A stretch of DNA of 64,000 nucleotides from CAZKWG01 sp964615375 (lineage in GTDB: Bacteria; Myxococcota_A; UBA796; CAZKWG01). Both the position numbers and the translations under genes were made by a program. Below the pieces are notes generated by a model, which was given only the letters and a program-made list of their open reading frames with translations, was not told the DNA's origin and did no database searches. How positions within the stretch are numbered: the stretch's first letter is position 1; every line of letters starts with the position of its first letter. Positions 36,056-44,619 of this stretch are shown here, one piece after another. The stretch covers positions 124,001-188,000 of the forward strand of contig CAZTOW010000010.1 in the NCBI GenBank assembly GCA_964615375.1, written 5' to 3'.

Positions 36056-36451
36056 CTACTCCTCCGTCACGCTGGTCGCGGTGAACGCGTAGGTGGTGAG
36101 CGCGGTGCCGCCCGCGTCCATCTGCAGACGCTTGGACTCGGCGAAGCACTTCATGAAGGTGATGGTGCGCGAGGCCGGCTGGTCGAGCCCCTTGTCCTTG
36201 CGCAGGCTGGCCACGACCTGGAAGCTGGTCTGGTCCAGCAGGTGCTTGTCCAGCTCCTTGGAGTGGCTGCGCACGGCGATCTCGCCCTGCACGACGCGCA
36301 GGCCGAAGCTGACGTCCACGCGCTCGTTGCTGCCCACCGCCCGGATGTCCTCGCGCTCGGTGACGACGCGGAAGACGATGGAGTGGAGGCCGGTGATCTC
36401 GGCCCCGTCGATGGAGACCTTGCTGGAATTCGCGGAGAAGATGCTGGGCAT
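36056..36451 (-). CDS. Tail tube protein
   Basis: A 131-residue protein directly after the sheath gene, the usual slot of the inner tube. It has alternating strands with GAEITGLHSIVFRVVTEREDIRAVGSNERVDV and RVVQGEIAVRS, then a helix (SKELDKHLLD) and closing strands. Size and pattern fit myophage-type tube proteins, but it lacks the sequence look of the T4 gp19/Hcp-like tubes common in extracellular CIS. It would form the hexameric ring stack that carries spike and cargo. Spacing to the sheath is 11 bases, so the two are probably translated in high amount together. Confidence 0.7.
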   Translation of the reverse strand: MPSIFSANSSKVSIDGAEITGLHSIVFRVVTEREDIRAVGSNERVDVSFGLRVVQGEIAVRSHSKELDKHLLDQTSFQVVASLRKDKGLDQPASRTITFMKCFAESKRLQMDAGGTALTTYAFTATSVTEE

Positions 36452-36462
36452 GGGGGTGCTCC

Positions 36463-38136
36463 TCAGACCTGGACGCGGAGGGTGGCGTAGATGAAGTCGA
36501 TGGCGCGCACGGGCCGGACGGCGATCTCGACGCGCACCACGCCCTGCTGGAAGTCGAGCTGGCTGGAGAAGACGTTCACCTTGAACGCCGGGTCCTTGCC
36601 GTCCGTGCTGGGGACGAGGGCCCCGTCCTTCTCCATCTGCAGCAGCATCTCGTAGAGCTTCTGCCGCAGGGCCATGCGGCCGTCCTGGTCGTTCAGGCGG
36701 CCGATGAACAGATCGCCGATGGCCTTGACGCCGCGGACGGCGCGGTCGGCGACCCGGCGCACGGAGAGCTGGTCCCCGTCGGTGGTGATGCCGCGCACGA
36801 CGATGATGCCGCGCCCGCGCTCCTCAGCGACGGGCAGCACCTGGCCGCGCAGGAGGGTCTGCTGGTCCTCGAAGCCCAGGCGCTTGCTGAGCCCGGCGAC
36901 CCCGGCCAGGGCCTTGAAGGTGGGCGAGTGGAAGTAGGGCAGGCTGCCCACGCGCCCGGCCACCGCGCCCAGCACGCCCTGGGGCGAGACCAGCGCGAAG
37001 CGGTCGCTCACCAGCCCGCTGGCCAGCTCGCCGCTCTCCTTCGCCCCCGCGCCCAGCCCGACCTCGCCGAAGCCGATCCGGCCCTTGGCGTCCCCGCTCT
37101 GGGCCTCGCAGTGGCCGATGACGGCGCTGTAGACGCTGCGGCGATCCTTGGCGCTGGCCCGAGGCGGCAGGCTGACCAGCACCATGTCCACGTCCGGCTC
37201 GTCCACCAGCGCGCCGAGGGCGTCCGCGAGCTGCTGCGCCGTGGCGTCCGCCCCCCCGGCGAGCGCGTAGGTGCCCTCCGCCGGGAGCCCGCCCAGGACG
37301 GGCTGGCCGAGCTCATCGAGCAGGGAGAGCAGCGCGCTCAGGCTCTGGTCGGCGGCCGGCTCCTCGTCCTCCTTCCGCTGCTTCGGGAGGAGGAAGGGGC
37401 GCGAATCCTCCTGAACCCCGTCCCGCTCGACCTGCAGCATGGCGCCGCGCGCGCCGAAGGGGCTCAGCGCGATGGACGGCGCCTCCCCGGTCCCCTCCGC
37501 GAGGATGGAGACGGCGGCGCTCCCGCCGAGCTGCAGCACGGTGAGCGGGCTGCCCCCCAGCGCGGTCAGCGTGCCGATGGCGGCGAAGGCCGGGTGGACC
37601 ACCTTGGAGACCCGGATCCGGCTGGAGCTGGCGCTCAGCACCGCGTCCACCGAGCGCGGCAGCCCCGGCAGGATGGAGAGGTTGGCATGCGTCTCCAGCA
37701 CCTCTTCCCGGGGGCCGATGACCAGCAGATCGAAGCCCGTCCGCGCCTCGCCCGCCCCGCGGTGCCGGATCCGCACGCGCAGATCGTTGGCCCAGGTCCC
37801 GGGCGCGCGGGCCTCCAGGCTGAGCGCCGCGGCGTCGGTGGTCCCGGCGTTCTCCCGGTCGATGTCCACGCTGGCGCGCTGTCCGCCGCTCACGGGCACC
37901 ACCACCAGCTCGGTGACGGAGTTCTCCAGGGCCTGGCGGACCTCGGGCAGGCTGTGGGCGCTGCCCGCGCCGTAGGTGTCGACGAAGGTGCGCCAGGTGG
38001 CGGCGCGGCCGAGCTCGGCGTCCTCCTTCTCCACGAGGCCGATGAGCCCCAGCACGCCGGCCGGGCTGAGCTGGGGGGCGACGGCGTCCTTGACGACGCT
38101 GACGGAGACGCCGGGGATGATTCGAGTCTGTGCCAT
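36463..38136 (-). CDS. Contractile tail sheath protein
   Basis: A 557-residue sheath subunit. The N-terminus IIPGVSVSVV is the usual start; the middle has a sheath-specific insertion (SVDIDREN... TWANDLRVRIRHRG), the Walker-less DMVLVSLPP strand, and the C-terminus carries the hallmark GIIVVRGITTDGDQ...RRVADRAVRGVKAIGDLFIG, with the final beta-strands FQQGVVRVEIAVRPVRAIDFIYATLRV that lace neighbouring subunits. Sheath contraction drives the tube outwards. AAGAGG lies 5 bases before the ATG, one of the better ribosome sites in the operon. Only one sheath gene is present, unlike Afp/PVC systems with several. Confidence 0.95.
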   Translation of the reverse strand: MAQTRIIPGVSVSVVKDAVAPQLSPAGVLGLIGLVEKEDAELGRAATWRTFVDTYGAGSAHSLPEVRQALENSVTELVVVPVSGGQRASVDIDRENAGTTDAAALSLEARAPGTWANDLRVRIRHRGAGEARTGFDLLVIGPREEVLETHANLSILPGLPRSVDAVLSASSSRIRVSKVVHPAFAAIGTLTALGGSPLTVLQLGGSAAVSILAEGTGEAPSIALSPFGARGAMLQVERDGVQEDSRPFLLPKQRKEDEEPAADQSLSALLSLLDELGQPVLGGLPAEGTYALAGGADATAQQLADALGALVDEPDVDMVLVSLPPRASAKDRRSVYSAVIGHCEAQSGDAKGRIGFGEVGLGAGAKESGELASGLVSDRFALVSPQGVLGAVAGRVGSLPYFHSPTFKALAGVAGLSKRLGFEDQQTLLRGQVLPVAEERGRGIIVVRGITTDGDQLSVRRVADRAVRGVKAIGDLFIGRLNDQDGRMALRQKLYEMLLQMEKDGALVPSTDGKDPAFKVNVFSSQLDFQQGVVRVEIAVRPVRAIDFIYATLRVQV

Positions 38137-38155
38137 GTTGGCCTCTTGGATTGGG

Positions 38156-38980
38156 TTAGAGGATGTTGACCGTGAGTGTGCCGTCGCCGGGGACGCCGCT
38201 GGAGAGCCACTGGCTGGTCTGGCCGGGGCCGTGGTAGCCGCCGTGGTAGAGCACGATCTCGTGCTGGAGGTGGACCTCGCCGGGCGGGAGTTGAAGGGCG
38301 ACGGGGCAGATGGTGGGGTTCCCGCCGAGGGGCGGGCGCCACCACTCGACATAGAAGAGGCGGGAATCGACGTCGGGCTCGGAGGAGGCGTACCCGGCGT
38401 GGTACGACTCCAACTTCTCGCGGCTGGGGTAATAGCTGACCGTGGCGAGGCGCAGCAGCGAAACCCCAGGCCCGCCGCGCGTGAGGCAAAGCCGCGTCCG
38501 CCCGCAGACCGCGGCCCCCAGCCAGCCCGTCACGAGCAGGGTCGCGGCGCGCTTCAGCGTCACCGACATCGCGAGCTCGGGGACGGAGATCCACTCCATG
38601 CTGGAGATCTGGTTCGAGCTCACGCTCAGCGCGCGCCGCGACCGGACCGTGAGCGTGCGGACCTCCGGGTCCTGGGGCAGGACGCGCGGCGTCGAGAGGG
38701 ACAGATCGCCCGTGATGGTGAGCGAGCCCTCCACCTGGACCTCACGGGGCAGGCCCTGGCTCCCGCCGAGCGCGCGCCCCCCGACACGGGCGCTCTCCAC
38801 GTCGAGGCGGGCGACGCGGAGCTCGGCGTCCCGGGGCAGCGCGGAGGCGGAGATCCGCGGCGCGTCCTCGCCGTCGTGGGCGTGAGCGTGGACCGCCTGG
38901 CGGAGCCGACCCTGCAGCTCGGCGAAGTCGGCGGCGCCCAGGGTCGAGCTCGGGGGCATGTAGACAGGGGGGAGGGCCAT
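38156..38980 (-). CDS. Fibre-like paralogue 8
   Basis: A 274-residue protein, last of eight related genes. It keeps a reduced anchor (LGAADFAELQGRLRQAVHAHAHDGE) with the HxHxG motif near residue 35, a short GxLTITGDLSL segment, and a beta-rich C-terminus (SYYPSREKLESYHAGY, VLYHGGYHGPGQ) that is likely the binding head. Tail or fibre role is inferred from the repeated architecture and from its place beside baseplate and sheath genes. The ATG overlaps the previous stop as TGATG. Confidence 0.65.
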   Translation of the reverse strand: MALPPVYMPPSSTLGAADFAELQGRLRQAVHAHAHDGEDAPRISASALPRDAELRVARLDVESARVGGRALGGSQGLPREVQVEGSLTITGDLSLSTPRVLPQDPEVRTLTVRSRRALSVSSNQISSMEWISVPELAMSVTLKRAATLLVTGWLGAAVCGRTRLCLTRGGPGVSLLRLATVSYYPSREKLESYHAGYASSEPDVDSRLFYVEWWRPPLGGNPTICPVALQLPPGEVHLQHEIVLYHGGYHGPGQTSQWLSSGVPGDGTLTVNIL

Positions 38981-39846
38981 CAGCGCGCGCCTCCATCGAG
39001 TGGGATACAGATCACCTGGAGGTGCCCATGACCGATCCGGTAGGTGCCGGGCTCCACCTGCAGCGTGAGTCGGCTGTTGCCCGCGGGCAGCATGAGCCAG
39101 GCCTGGAGGGTCTCGGGCACGGCGTCCCTGCCCTCGGTCCGCGCGGGCAGGAGCCGCCGCGTCTCTGGGCGGGCCTCCCCGATCCGGGCGAGCAGGGCCA
39201 GGCGGGCCAGGGGTTCGGCCGCTTCCAGGGCGGCGTGCTCGGCGGCGCTCAGGAGCTCGGGGCGAAGGGCGGCGGGGCGGTCGTCGAAGTCCCAGCGCCA
39301 GTTGAGGCGCAGGGCGGGGCTGGTGACCCGCAGAAAGCGGGTGAACGCCCACACGCGGCAGGGCCGCTCCAGCGACAGGTTGAGCGTGGCGATGGTCTCG
39401 GCGTTACCACCGCCAACAGCGGGCAGGCAGCCGCTGCCCGCGCTGCTGGTGTCGAGGTAGAACGCGCTTCGGTCGGGGAGGGCGCCGAATTCAACCGTGT
39501 ACTCGTTCAGGCGCACGACCCCGCTCGCCGACACCGTCTTCCCCACCTCGAGGCGCCCGCCAACCTCCAGCGCCCCCTCGACCGAGAGCGATCCGTCCAG
39601 GACGCGGTCCCCGCTCAGCCGGGTGGCCGCCGTGCGCCCCTCGAGCTCCCTTCCACCCAGGGTGAGCGCGCCGAGCTCGGCGTGGCGCACGCGCAGCGTG
39701 GTCTCGGAGTCCAGGGCCTGCGCCGGGAGCCCGCCCTCATGCGCGTGGGCCTGGGCGCGGGCGCGCGGGAGCTCCTGAGCCTCCCGCCACACGGCGCGGG
39801 TGATGCCGTCTCCGGGCATGACGCGGTGGCGGAGAGGATCAGCCAT
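38980..39846 (-). CDS. Fibre-like paralogue 7
   Basis: A 288-residue member of the family. Anchor region: MPGDGITRAVWREAQELPRARAQAHAHEGG, then ELGALTLGGRELEG and GSLSVEGALEVGGRLEVGKT strand repeats, then a unique C-terminal half rich in Leu/Ala/Arg with a mid-domain Cys. The ATG at 39846 overlaps the upstream gene by eight bases (ATGGCTGA); earlier starts would read through that gene. Confidence 0.65.
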   Translation of the reverse strand: MADPLRHRVMPGDGITRAVWREAQELPRARAQAHAHEGGLPAQALDSETTLRVRHAELGALTLGGRELEGRTAATRLSGDRVLDGSLSVEGALEVGGRLEVGKTVSASGVVRLNEYTVEFGALPDRSAFYLDTSSAGSGCLPAVGGGNAETIATLNLSLERPCRVWAFTRFLRVTSPALRLNWRWDFDDRPAALRPELLSAAEHAALEAAEPLARLALLARIGEARPETRRLLPARTEGRDAVPETLQAWLMLPAGNSRLTLQVEPGTYRIGHGHLQVICIPLDGGAR

Positions 39847-40558
39847 GGGCGCCTCCCGCCAAGGTGACGATCTCCACGACGACGCGCTCCGGCCGCACGG
39901 GGCAGCTCGAAGCGTAGAGGAAGAGCGCGTCCCCACCTGGGCTGACCTCATGGACGCCCGACAGGCGGAGCCACCCCAAGGGGCCGTCCGCCCGCAGATA
40001 GTCCCCCAGCCCGTCGATGCCTTCCCCGGACTGTCCCCGCACCGGCTTGGAGGCGTCGTACCGAAACACGTGCAGGTAGCTGCCCGGCTGCCCCCGCACG
40101 CTCAGCGTGATCGTGACGAGACGCAGCGGCGGGGCCAAGGTGATCCCGAGCGGCTGGAGGATATACCCGTTCGCGTCTGGAGCCGAGATCTGCGCGCCCT
40201 CCAACACCACCGTCCGCGCGCCCCAGGCGCCCGGCGGCGGCGGGCTCTGCGCCTTGCCGAGCACCCGCAGGTCGCCGCTGACCTTCAGCGTCGAGAGCGT
40301 CTCGCCGGGGCGAAGCTCGGTGGGATCGGCAGAGAGGTCCACACCACCCACGGTGATCCGGTCGCGGACGTGCACCGCGCGGGCCGTGAGCGTCGAGTCG
40401 GGGTCGAAGCTCTCTCCACCAAGCTGCGCCCCGCGCTCGCCCCCGGTGTGGTCGTGCGCGGCGAGCTCGAGCTCGAAGCGGCGCTGCACCTCGTTCCAGT
40501 CGCTGGCCTGGATGAGATCGACCGGGGCGCGGCGGAGGTAGGGTCGGGGCGCGCTCAT
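39839..40558 (-). CDS. Fibre-like paralogue 6
   Basis: A 239-residue member with the full anchor: PYLRRAPVDLIQASDWNEVQRRFELELAAHDHTGG, a short repeat (TLKVSGDLRVLG), and a unique C-terminal domain containing YLHVFRYD and VHEVSPGGDALFLYASS. ATGA overlap with the upstream gene. The Trp-Asn-x-x-Gln motif and HxHTGG are nearly identical to those of paralogues 1 and 3, so a common binding site on the baseplate is likely. Confidence 0.65.
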   Translation of the reverse strand: MSAPRPYLRRAPVDLIQASDWNEVQRRFELELAAHDHTGGERGAQLGGESFDPDSTLTARAVHVRDRITVGGVDLSADPTELRPGETLSTLKVSGDLRVLGKAQSPPPPGAWGARTVVLEGAQISAPDANGYILQPLGITLAPPLRLVTITLSVRGQPGSYLHVFRYDASKPVRGQSGEGIDGLGDYLRADGPLGWLRLSGVHEVSPGGDALFLYASSCPVRPERVVVEIVTLAGGAHG

Positions 40559-41487
40559 CGGGCCTCCTCGGGGAGGGGGAGGAGGTGGACCTGCATGCCA
40601 CCCAGCACCTCGATCCCCGGCGAGGCCACCGCGCGCAGCTCCCAGCGCCACTCGCCCGGATCCAGAAGGAAGGTGCGGGTCGTGCTGTCGGGCGTCTTGT
40701 GGTGGACATAGGCGCAGCGCGAGTAGTCGGACGTGTCCCCAGCCCACATCCAGCGAACATCCTGCACGTACCAGGCGCTGGTGCCGCAGGTGTCGATCTC
40801 CACCCGCTCGTCAGGCGTGTAGTCGAGGATCGCGGGGCGTAAGGTCACCTTTGCGATGCGCGCCTCGTTCATGAGCTGCTCTCCTCGCCCGAGGAAGAGC
40901 GCCACGGCCGCGTGCCAGCGCGACTGGGCCTGGGGCTGCACACCCGGCCCCTGCAGGACCGCGTGCAGGTGGAAGGTGGCCAGGGTCAGCGTGGAGATCA
41001 CCACCGGCGACGCGCCGCGGTACCATGGGTTCGGCTCAAAGCGATCCACCGGCGAGGGGTGGGGCAGCGCGCCGGAGCACAGGATGCGCTCTGGCCCACG
41101 CGCGATGGCCTGCTCGCCGCGCGCGTCCCCACTGGCCAGGTGCAGCGATCCGTCCACGCGCAGAGAGCCTGAGACCTTCAGGTCGCCTCGCACGGTGAGG
41201 TCTCCGTCCACGGTCCCACCGTCCATCGACAGCGCGCGCGGGATCGCCGCCTCCCCCGCCCGGATCGCGGCCCTCTGGAGCGCTGTCGAGAGGGGCTGGC
41301 CCGCCACCGTGAGGGTGTCGGCCTGGAGATGGGCAGCGCGCACGCGGGCGTCCGCGGCCAGGACCTCCGCGCCGAGCGCGTGCCTGTGCTGGCCGATGGA
41401 CTCCTCCAGCCGGATCTGGGCCTGGTTCCAGTCCTCCGCCCGCAAGCGGTCCCCGGGCTGGCGGGGGATCGGCGGCGCCGGCCTCAC
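40555..41487 (-). CDS. Fibre-like paralogue 5
   Basis: A 310-residue member starting with GTG inside a GTGA overlap. Anchor: PGDRLRAEDWNQAQIRLEESIGQHRHALG; stalk: GTVDGDLTVRGDLKVSGSLRVDGSLHLASG; head: a Cys-containing beta domain with DTCGTSAWYVQDVRWMW and a closing GEWRWELRAVASPGIEVLGGMQV. It is the longest head in the set. Confidence 0.65.
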   Translation of the reverse strand: MRPAPPIPRQPGDRLRAEDWNQAQIRLEESIGQHRHALGAEVLAADARVRAAHLQADTLTVAGQPLSTALQRAAIRAGEAAIPRALSMDGGTVDGDLTVRGDLKVSGSLRVDGSLHLASGDARGEQAIARGPERILCSGALPHPSPVDRFEPNPWYRGASPVVISTLTLATFHLHAVLQGPGVQPQAQSRWHAAVALFLGRGEQLMNEARIAKVTLRPAILDYTPDERVEIDTCGTSAWYVQDVRWMWAGDTSDYSRCAYVHHKTPDSTTRTFLLDPGEWRWELRAVASPGIEVLGGMQVHLLPLPEEAR

Positions 41488-42296
41488 CGGAGCTCCCGAA
41501 AGGCGAGCACGAGGACCCGGGGGAAGGCGGCCGTATAGGTGGACCGGCAGTGCAGGCTGTAGGTGCCAGCCTCGAGGTGGATCAGCTCCTGGCCCTCGAT
41601 CGCGACGCGGCGGCTCTGGTCCAGGGGTGGCCGCAGCGTCATGACGGCCACCCAGGCCCCGTCCTCCGGGCGCCGTCGACGCAGCTCGACGTCCAGCTGG
41701 ACCGGCCAGGCGGTGTAGCCGCCGGTGTAGATCTGCACGCGGTAGAGGAGGAGCGCGGTCGCGGGCCAGGGCAGATCGAAGGGGGGGAACCTGCCGGAAG
41801 CGGGGATCCAGCTCAGCGGCACGCCCGGCTGCGAGCTGATCATCTCCGCGCCGTGCTCCGGTGTGTATCCCTCCGCCGGCAGGCTGAAGAGCAGGAACAC
41901 GTCGGTCGAGCGCTCTCCGGCCAGCGTCTGGCCGCCCAGGCTCAGCTCCCCACCCACGCGCAGATCCCCGCGAACGTGCAGATCCCCACGGACCTCCAGG
42001 TCCCCGCTCACGGCGCCGCCCGCCACGGGCAGACGCTCGGCCAGGGCCCGACCGGTCGGCGCCTCCCCGACCCGCTCGCCCATGGCCTCGTCGAGCGCGC
42101 GCCTGCGCAGGCGGAGCTCGTCAACCTCGACCTGCGCGAGCCGCATGCGCGCCGCGGGATCGACGCTGTCGCCGCCCAGGCTGCCGGACGCGTGCCCGTG
42201 GTCGCGGAGCGCCTCCAGCGCGCGGACCTGAGCTTCGTTCCAGTCGTCTGCGCAGAGCCAGGCGCCTGGCCGGACGGTGACGGTCGGCGCGCTCAT
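41484..42296 (-). CDS. Fibre-like paralogue 4
   Basis: A 270-residue member. Anchor: VRPGAWLCADDWNEAQVRALEALRDHGHASG; stalk: GAVSGDLEVRGDLHVRGDLRV followed by GGELSLGG, the clearest strand repeat of the family; head: LLLYRVQIYTGGYTAWPVQLDVELRRR and LEAGTYSLHCRSTYTAAFPRVLVLAF. It overlaps both neighbours by four bases. Confidence 0.65.
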   Translation of the reverse strand: MSAPTVTVRPGAWLCADDWNEAQVRALEALRDHGHASGSLGGDSVDPAARMRLAQVEVDELRLRRRALDEAMGERVGEAPTGRALAERLPVAGGAVSGDLEVRGDLHVRGDLRVGGELSLGGQTLAGERSTDVFLLFSLPAEGYTPEHGAEMISSQPGVPLSWIPASGRFPPFDLPWPATALLLYRVQIYTGGYTAWPVQLDVELRRRRPEDGAWVAVMTLRPPLDQSRRVAIEGQELIHLEAGTYSLHCRSTYTAAFPRVLVLAFRELR

Positions 42297-43045
42297 CCCT
42301 TCCCCCAGAGCGCCAGCAGGACGAGCGCGGGGTGATCAGAGGCTGGAGCGTAGAGCACCGCCGTCCAGGGCCCCGCCGGCACCCGGGCGTCGTCGTGCCA
42401 GGCCTGGCCATCCCCCGGCTTGAAGATCCGACCGCGCAGGATCCACCAGCCGCTCCCCGGCTGCGTGTACAGGGCGTCGCCGACCGGGTCGACGTGCCCG
42501 GGGAAGAGCCTCACCTGGCAGGGCTCGTAGAGCTTGTGGCTGGTCCGCCAGAGGCCCAGCAGGGTCGCCGAGCGGGGCAGGACCAGCTTCAGGTTGGGCA
42601 TGGAGACCGTCAGCTCCCAGCGCCCGAACACGCCCACGCGCGGCACCACCTCCTCGCCCCCCACCACCAGCCGGCCGCCGACGCTCACGCGCCCGGTCGC
42701 CGACAGGCTCCCGCCCACGGACAGATCCCCGCTCAAGGTCCCGCCCGTCATCGGCAGCTTCTCCGCCACCCGCGGCCGCAGCGCCTCCCAGGCCGCCCGC
42801 TCGGCCTCGGCCATCCACTCCCCCAGGTCCCGCCCACCGATCGCCGCGCCCTCGCTGAGGTCCAGGCTCTGGACACGCAACGCGCTGCCCGGGACCAGAT
42901 CCTCGCCGCGCAGGCGCGCGCCGTCGGTCCCGCCGGTGTGGCGGTGGGCCGCCAGCGCCTCGCGGAAGCCCGTCTGCAGGCGCTCCCACCCCTCCACCGT
43001 GAGTGGATCGCCGGGGCGGGCGGGGGACCAGGGGGCGGCGCTCAC
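42293..43045 (-). CDS. Fibre-like paralogue 3
   Basis: A 250-residue member. I place the start at the GTG at 43045, which overlaps the previous stop (GTGA) and gives a first residue run VSAAPWSPARPGDPLT like its relatives. Anchor: GDPLTVEGWERLQTGFREALAAHRHTGG; stalk: GGTLSGDLSVGGSLSATGRVSVGGRLVVGG; head: a compact domain with LPRSATLLGLWRTSHKLYEPCQV and GSGWWILRGRIF. Longer frames on this strand read through the neighbouring fibre gene and are not used. Confidence 0.65.
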   Translation of the reverse strand: MSAAPWSPARPGDPLTVEGWERLQTGFREALAAHRHTGGTDGARLRGEDLVPGSALRVQSLDLSEGAAIGGRDLGEWMAEAERAAWEALRPRVAEKLPMTGGTLSGDLSVGGSLSATGRVSVGGRLVVGGEEVVPRVGVFGRWELTVSMPNLKLVLPRSATLLGLWRTSHKLYEPCQVRLFPGHVDPVGDALYTQPGSGWWILRGRIFKPGDGQAWHDDARVPAGPWTAVLYAPASDHPALVLLALWGKG

Positions 43046-43947
43046 CCCATGCTCCCGCCGGGGAAGACCATGGCCTGGAGCTGGAGGTTGCCGATGAACT
43101 GGTTGTAGCCGCTGAAGCCCATGTGGACAGTGAAGGTCCCGGCGGGCAGCTCGATCATCTCCGTGTGCCGAACGGGGATGTTGTTCACGCTGGTCTGGTT
43201 GTAGCTGTTGTAGACCGCCTGATGCGTGAGCCCCGCCATGGGCCAGCGGCTGTAGTTCGCATTGTAGGTGTGGTGGTAGTCCAGCCAGCCCGTGCTCGCG
43301 GTCAGGAAGTTGGAGGCGTTGGGGTCCGACGGCCGCGAGTAGTTGGAGTTGGCGCTGGCCTCGCCCCCATAGCAGCCAGGGTGGGTGCGCACCGGCGCGG
43401 ACTTCCCTCCACAGGTGATGATGAATTGCGCCCAGCGGTAGTAGCTGGCGTTGCTGCTCATCCACCAGGTCCAGCGCGCGCCGAGCTGAACCACGCTCGT
43501 GGACCCGAGCGTGAAGCTCAACGCGGGTCCGCCCCACCCCCAGTACCCTGTCGAGTTGTTGCTCGAGTTGTAGATGATGGGACCAAGGTTGTTGTCATTG
43601 TTGTACCAGGTCAGACCATTGTTCCCATAAAAGCTCCCCTCCCCATACTTCATCGTCGCGACGTACAACCTCGGCGCCCACCCGCCGGCGCTCCCCATCT
43701 TCACCCCGCCGGTGATCTCCAGATCCCCCACCGACAGCTTGCCCACGCTGCCCGTGTCCGCCTTTAGCGCGCCTGTCTTCAGCTCCGCCGAGCCCGCGAC
43801 GATCTGGTCCTTCAGCCGCGCCTCCGCCGCCGCGACCTCGGCCGCGATGTCCTGCTTCGCCGCCACCTGGGCGGCGTTCCACATGCTGGCGGTCAGCAGG
43901 TCGCCGGCCTTGCCTTCGATGTAGGGTTTGGTCCTGTCGGTGCTCAT
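43042..43947 (-). CDS. Fibre-like paralogue 2 with Asn/Tyr-rich head
   Basis: A 301-residue member. The anchor is KPYIEGKAGDLLTASMWNAAQ and lacks the HxH motif; its stalk is short (GSVGKLSVGDLEITGGVK). The C-terminal ~200 residues are strikingly Asn-, Tyr-, Trp-, Ser- and Gly-rich (e.g. WYNNDNNLGPIIYNSSNNSTGYW) and have lower GC and different codon use than neighbours, a picture seen in exchanged receptor-binding domains. GAGG 6 bases before the ATG is a good ribosome site, unlike the overlapping neighbours, so this fibre may be made in larger amount. Confidence 0.65.
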   Translation of the reverse strand: MSTDRTKPYIEGKAGDLLTASMWNAAQVAAKQDIAAEVAAAEARLKDQIVAGSAELKTGALKADTGSVGKLSVGDLEITGGVKMGSAGGWAPRLYVATMKYGEGSFYGNNGLTWYNNDNNLGPIIYNSSNNSTGYWGWGGPALSFTLGSTSVVQLGARWTWWMSSNASYYRWAQFIITCGGKSAPVRTHPGCYGGEASANSNYSRPSDPNASNFLTASTGWLDYHHTYNANYSRWPMAGLTHQAVYNSYNQTSVNNIPVRHTEMIELPAGTFTVHMGFSGYNQFIGNLQLQAMVFPGGSMG

Positions 43948-43955
43948 GGTGTCCC

Positions 43956-44603
43956 TCAGCTCCTGGCCAGAGTGGGTGTGCAGACGGCGGTGAACGCGAT
44001 GTTGCGGGGGGTGCCCTCACCCGAGCTGCGCAGGCTCAGCTCATAGGCGCCCGCCGGGAGCCACAGCGTGTCCAGCAGCAGCAGCGTGGGGCTGGTGCTG
44101 GCGCCGCAGGGCGTGCGCAGGTTCAGGTCGGCGGGGGCGGCCAGCGGGCTCATCAGGCCGCTCCAGGCGGCGACGCGCTCGGCCCAGGGCAGGGCGCCGT
44201 AGCCGAGGACCTCCGCCTTCTGGGCGAGGCCGGGGCTGACGCGGGCCGGGCACTCGCGCTCGGGATCGGCGAGCTCCGCCACCCAGAAGGCCACGCCCAC
44301 CTCCGCGTCGATGCGCCCGCGGGCCCGGAGCTGGACGACCGCGTCCCAGGGCAGCTTCAGCTCCACCGTGAGGCCGGGGAGGGCCGTCCAGCCCTCGGCC
44401 GGGGTCTTGTCGCCCACGACCACCCAGGCCCCGTCCACCTGGCTCACCACCCCGGCCAGGCTGGCCTCCAGGGCGATGGCGGCGCGGCCGTAGAGCTCAG
44501 CGCGCCCGAGCTGCTGGATCTCGTTCCAGTCCTCGGCGGTGATCAGGTCGCCGTTCTTGCGATCCAGATAGGGTCGGGGCAGCGGGCCGGTGGGGTCGGG
44601 CAT
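43956..44603 (-). CDS. Fibre-like paralogue 1
   Basis: A 215-residue member, first of the set after the wedge gene. Anchor: RPYLDRKNGDLITAEDWNEIQQLGR, the best version of the shared motif, but no HxH motif. There is no strand-repeat stalk; the remainder is a single compact domain (GWTALPGLTVELKLPWDAVVQLRARGRIDAEVG...) ending LPAGAYELSLRSSGEGTPRNIAF, a closing pattern (PAG-x-(Y/F)) that also ends several relatives. It could be a cap, adaptor or minimal receptor-binding unit. Confidence 0.65.
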   Translation of the reverse strand: MPDPTGPLPRPYLDRKNGDLITAEDWNEIQQLGRAELYGRAAIALEASLAGVVSQVDGAWVVVGDKTPAEGWTALPGLTVELKLPWDAVVQLRARGRIDAEVGVAFWVAELADPERECPARVSPGLAQKAEVLGYGALPWAERVAAWSGLMSPLAAPADLNLRTPCGASTSPTLLLLDTLWLPAGAYELSLRSSGEGTPRNIAFTAVCTPTLARS

Positions 44604-44619
44604 GGGTGATCCGTGCGGT

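Noticed and set aside
29815..38136. Type VI secretion system
   Set aside because: gp25 and the spike have T6SS relatives, but no TssB/TssC two-part sheath, TssJLM membrane complex or ClpV is seen; the sheath is a single phage-like protein.
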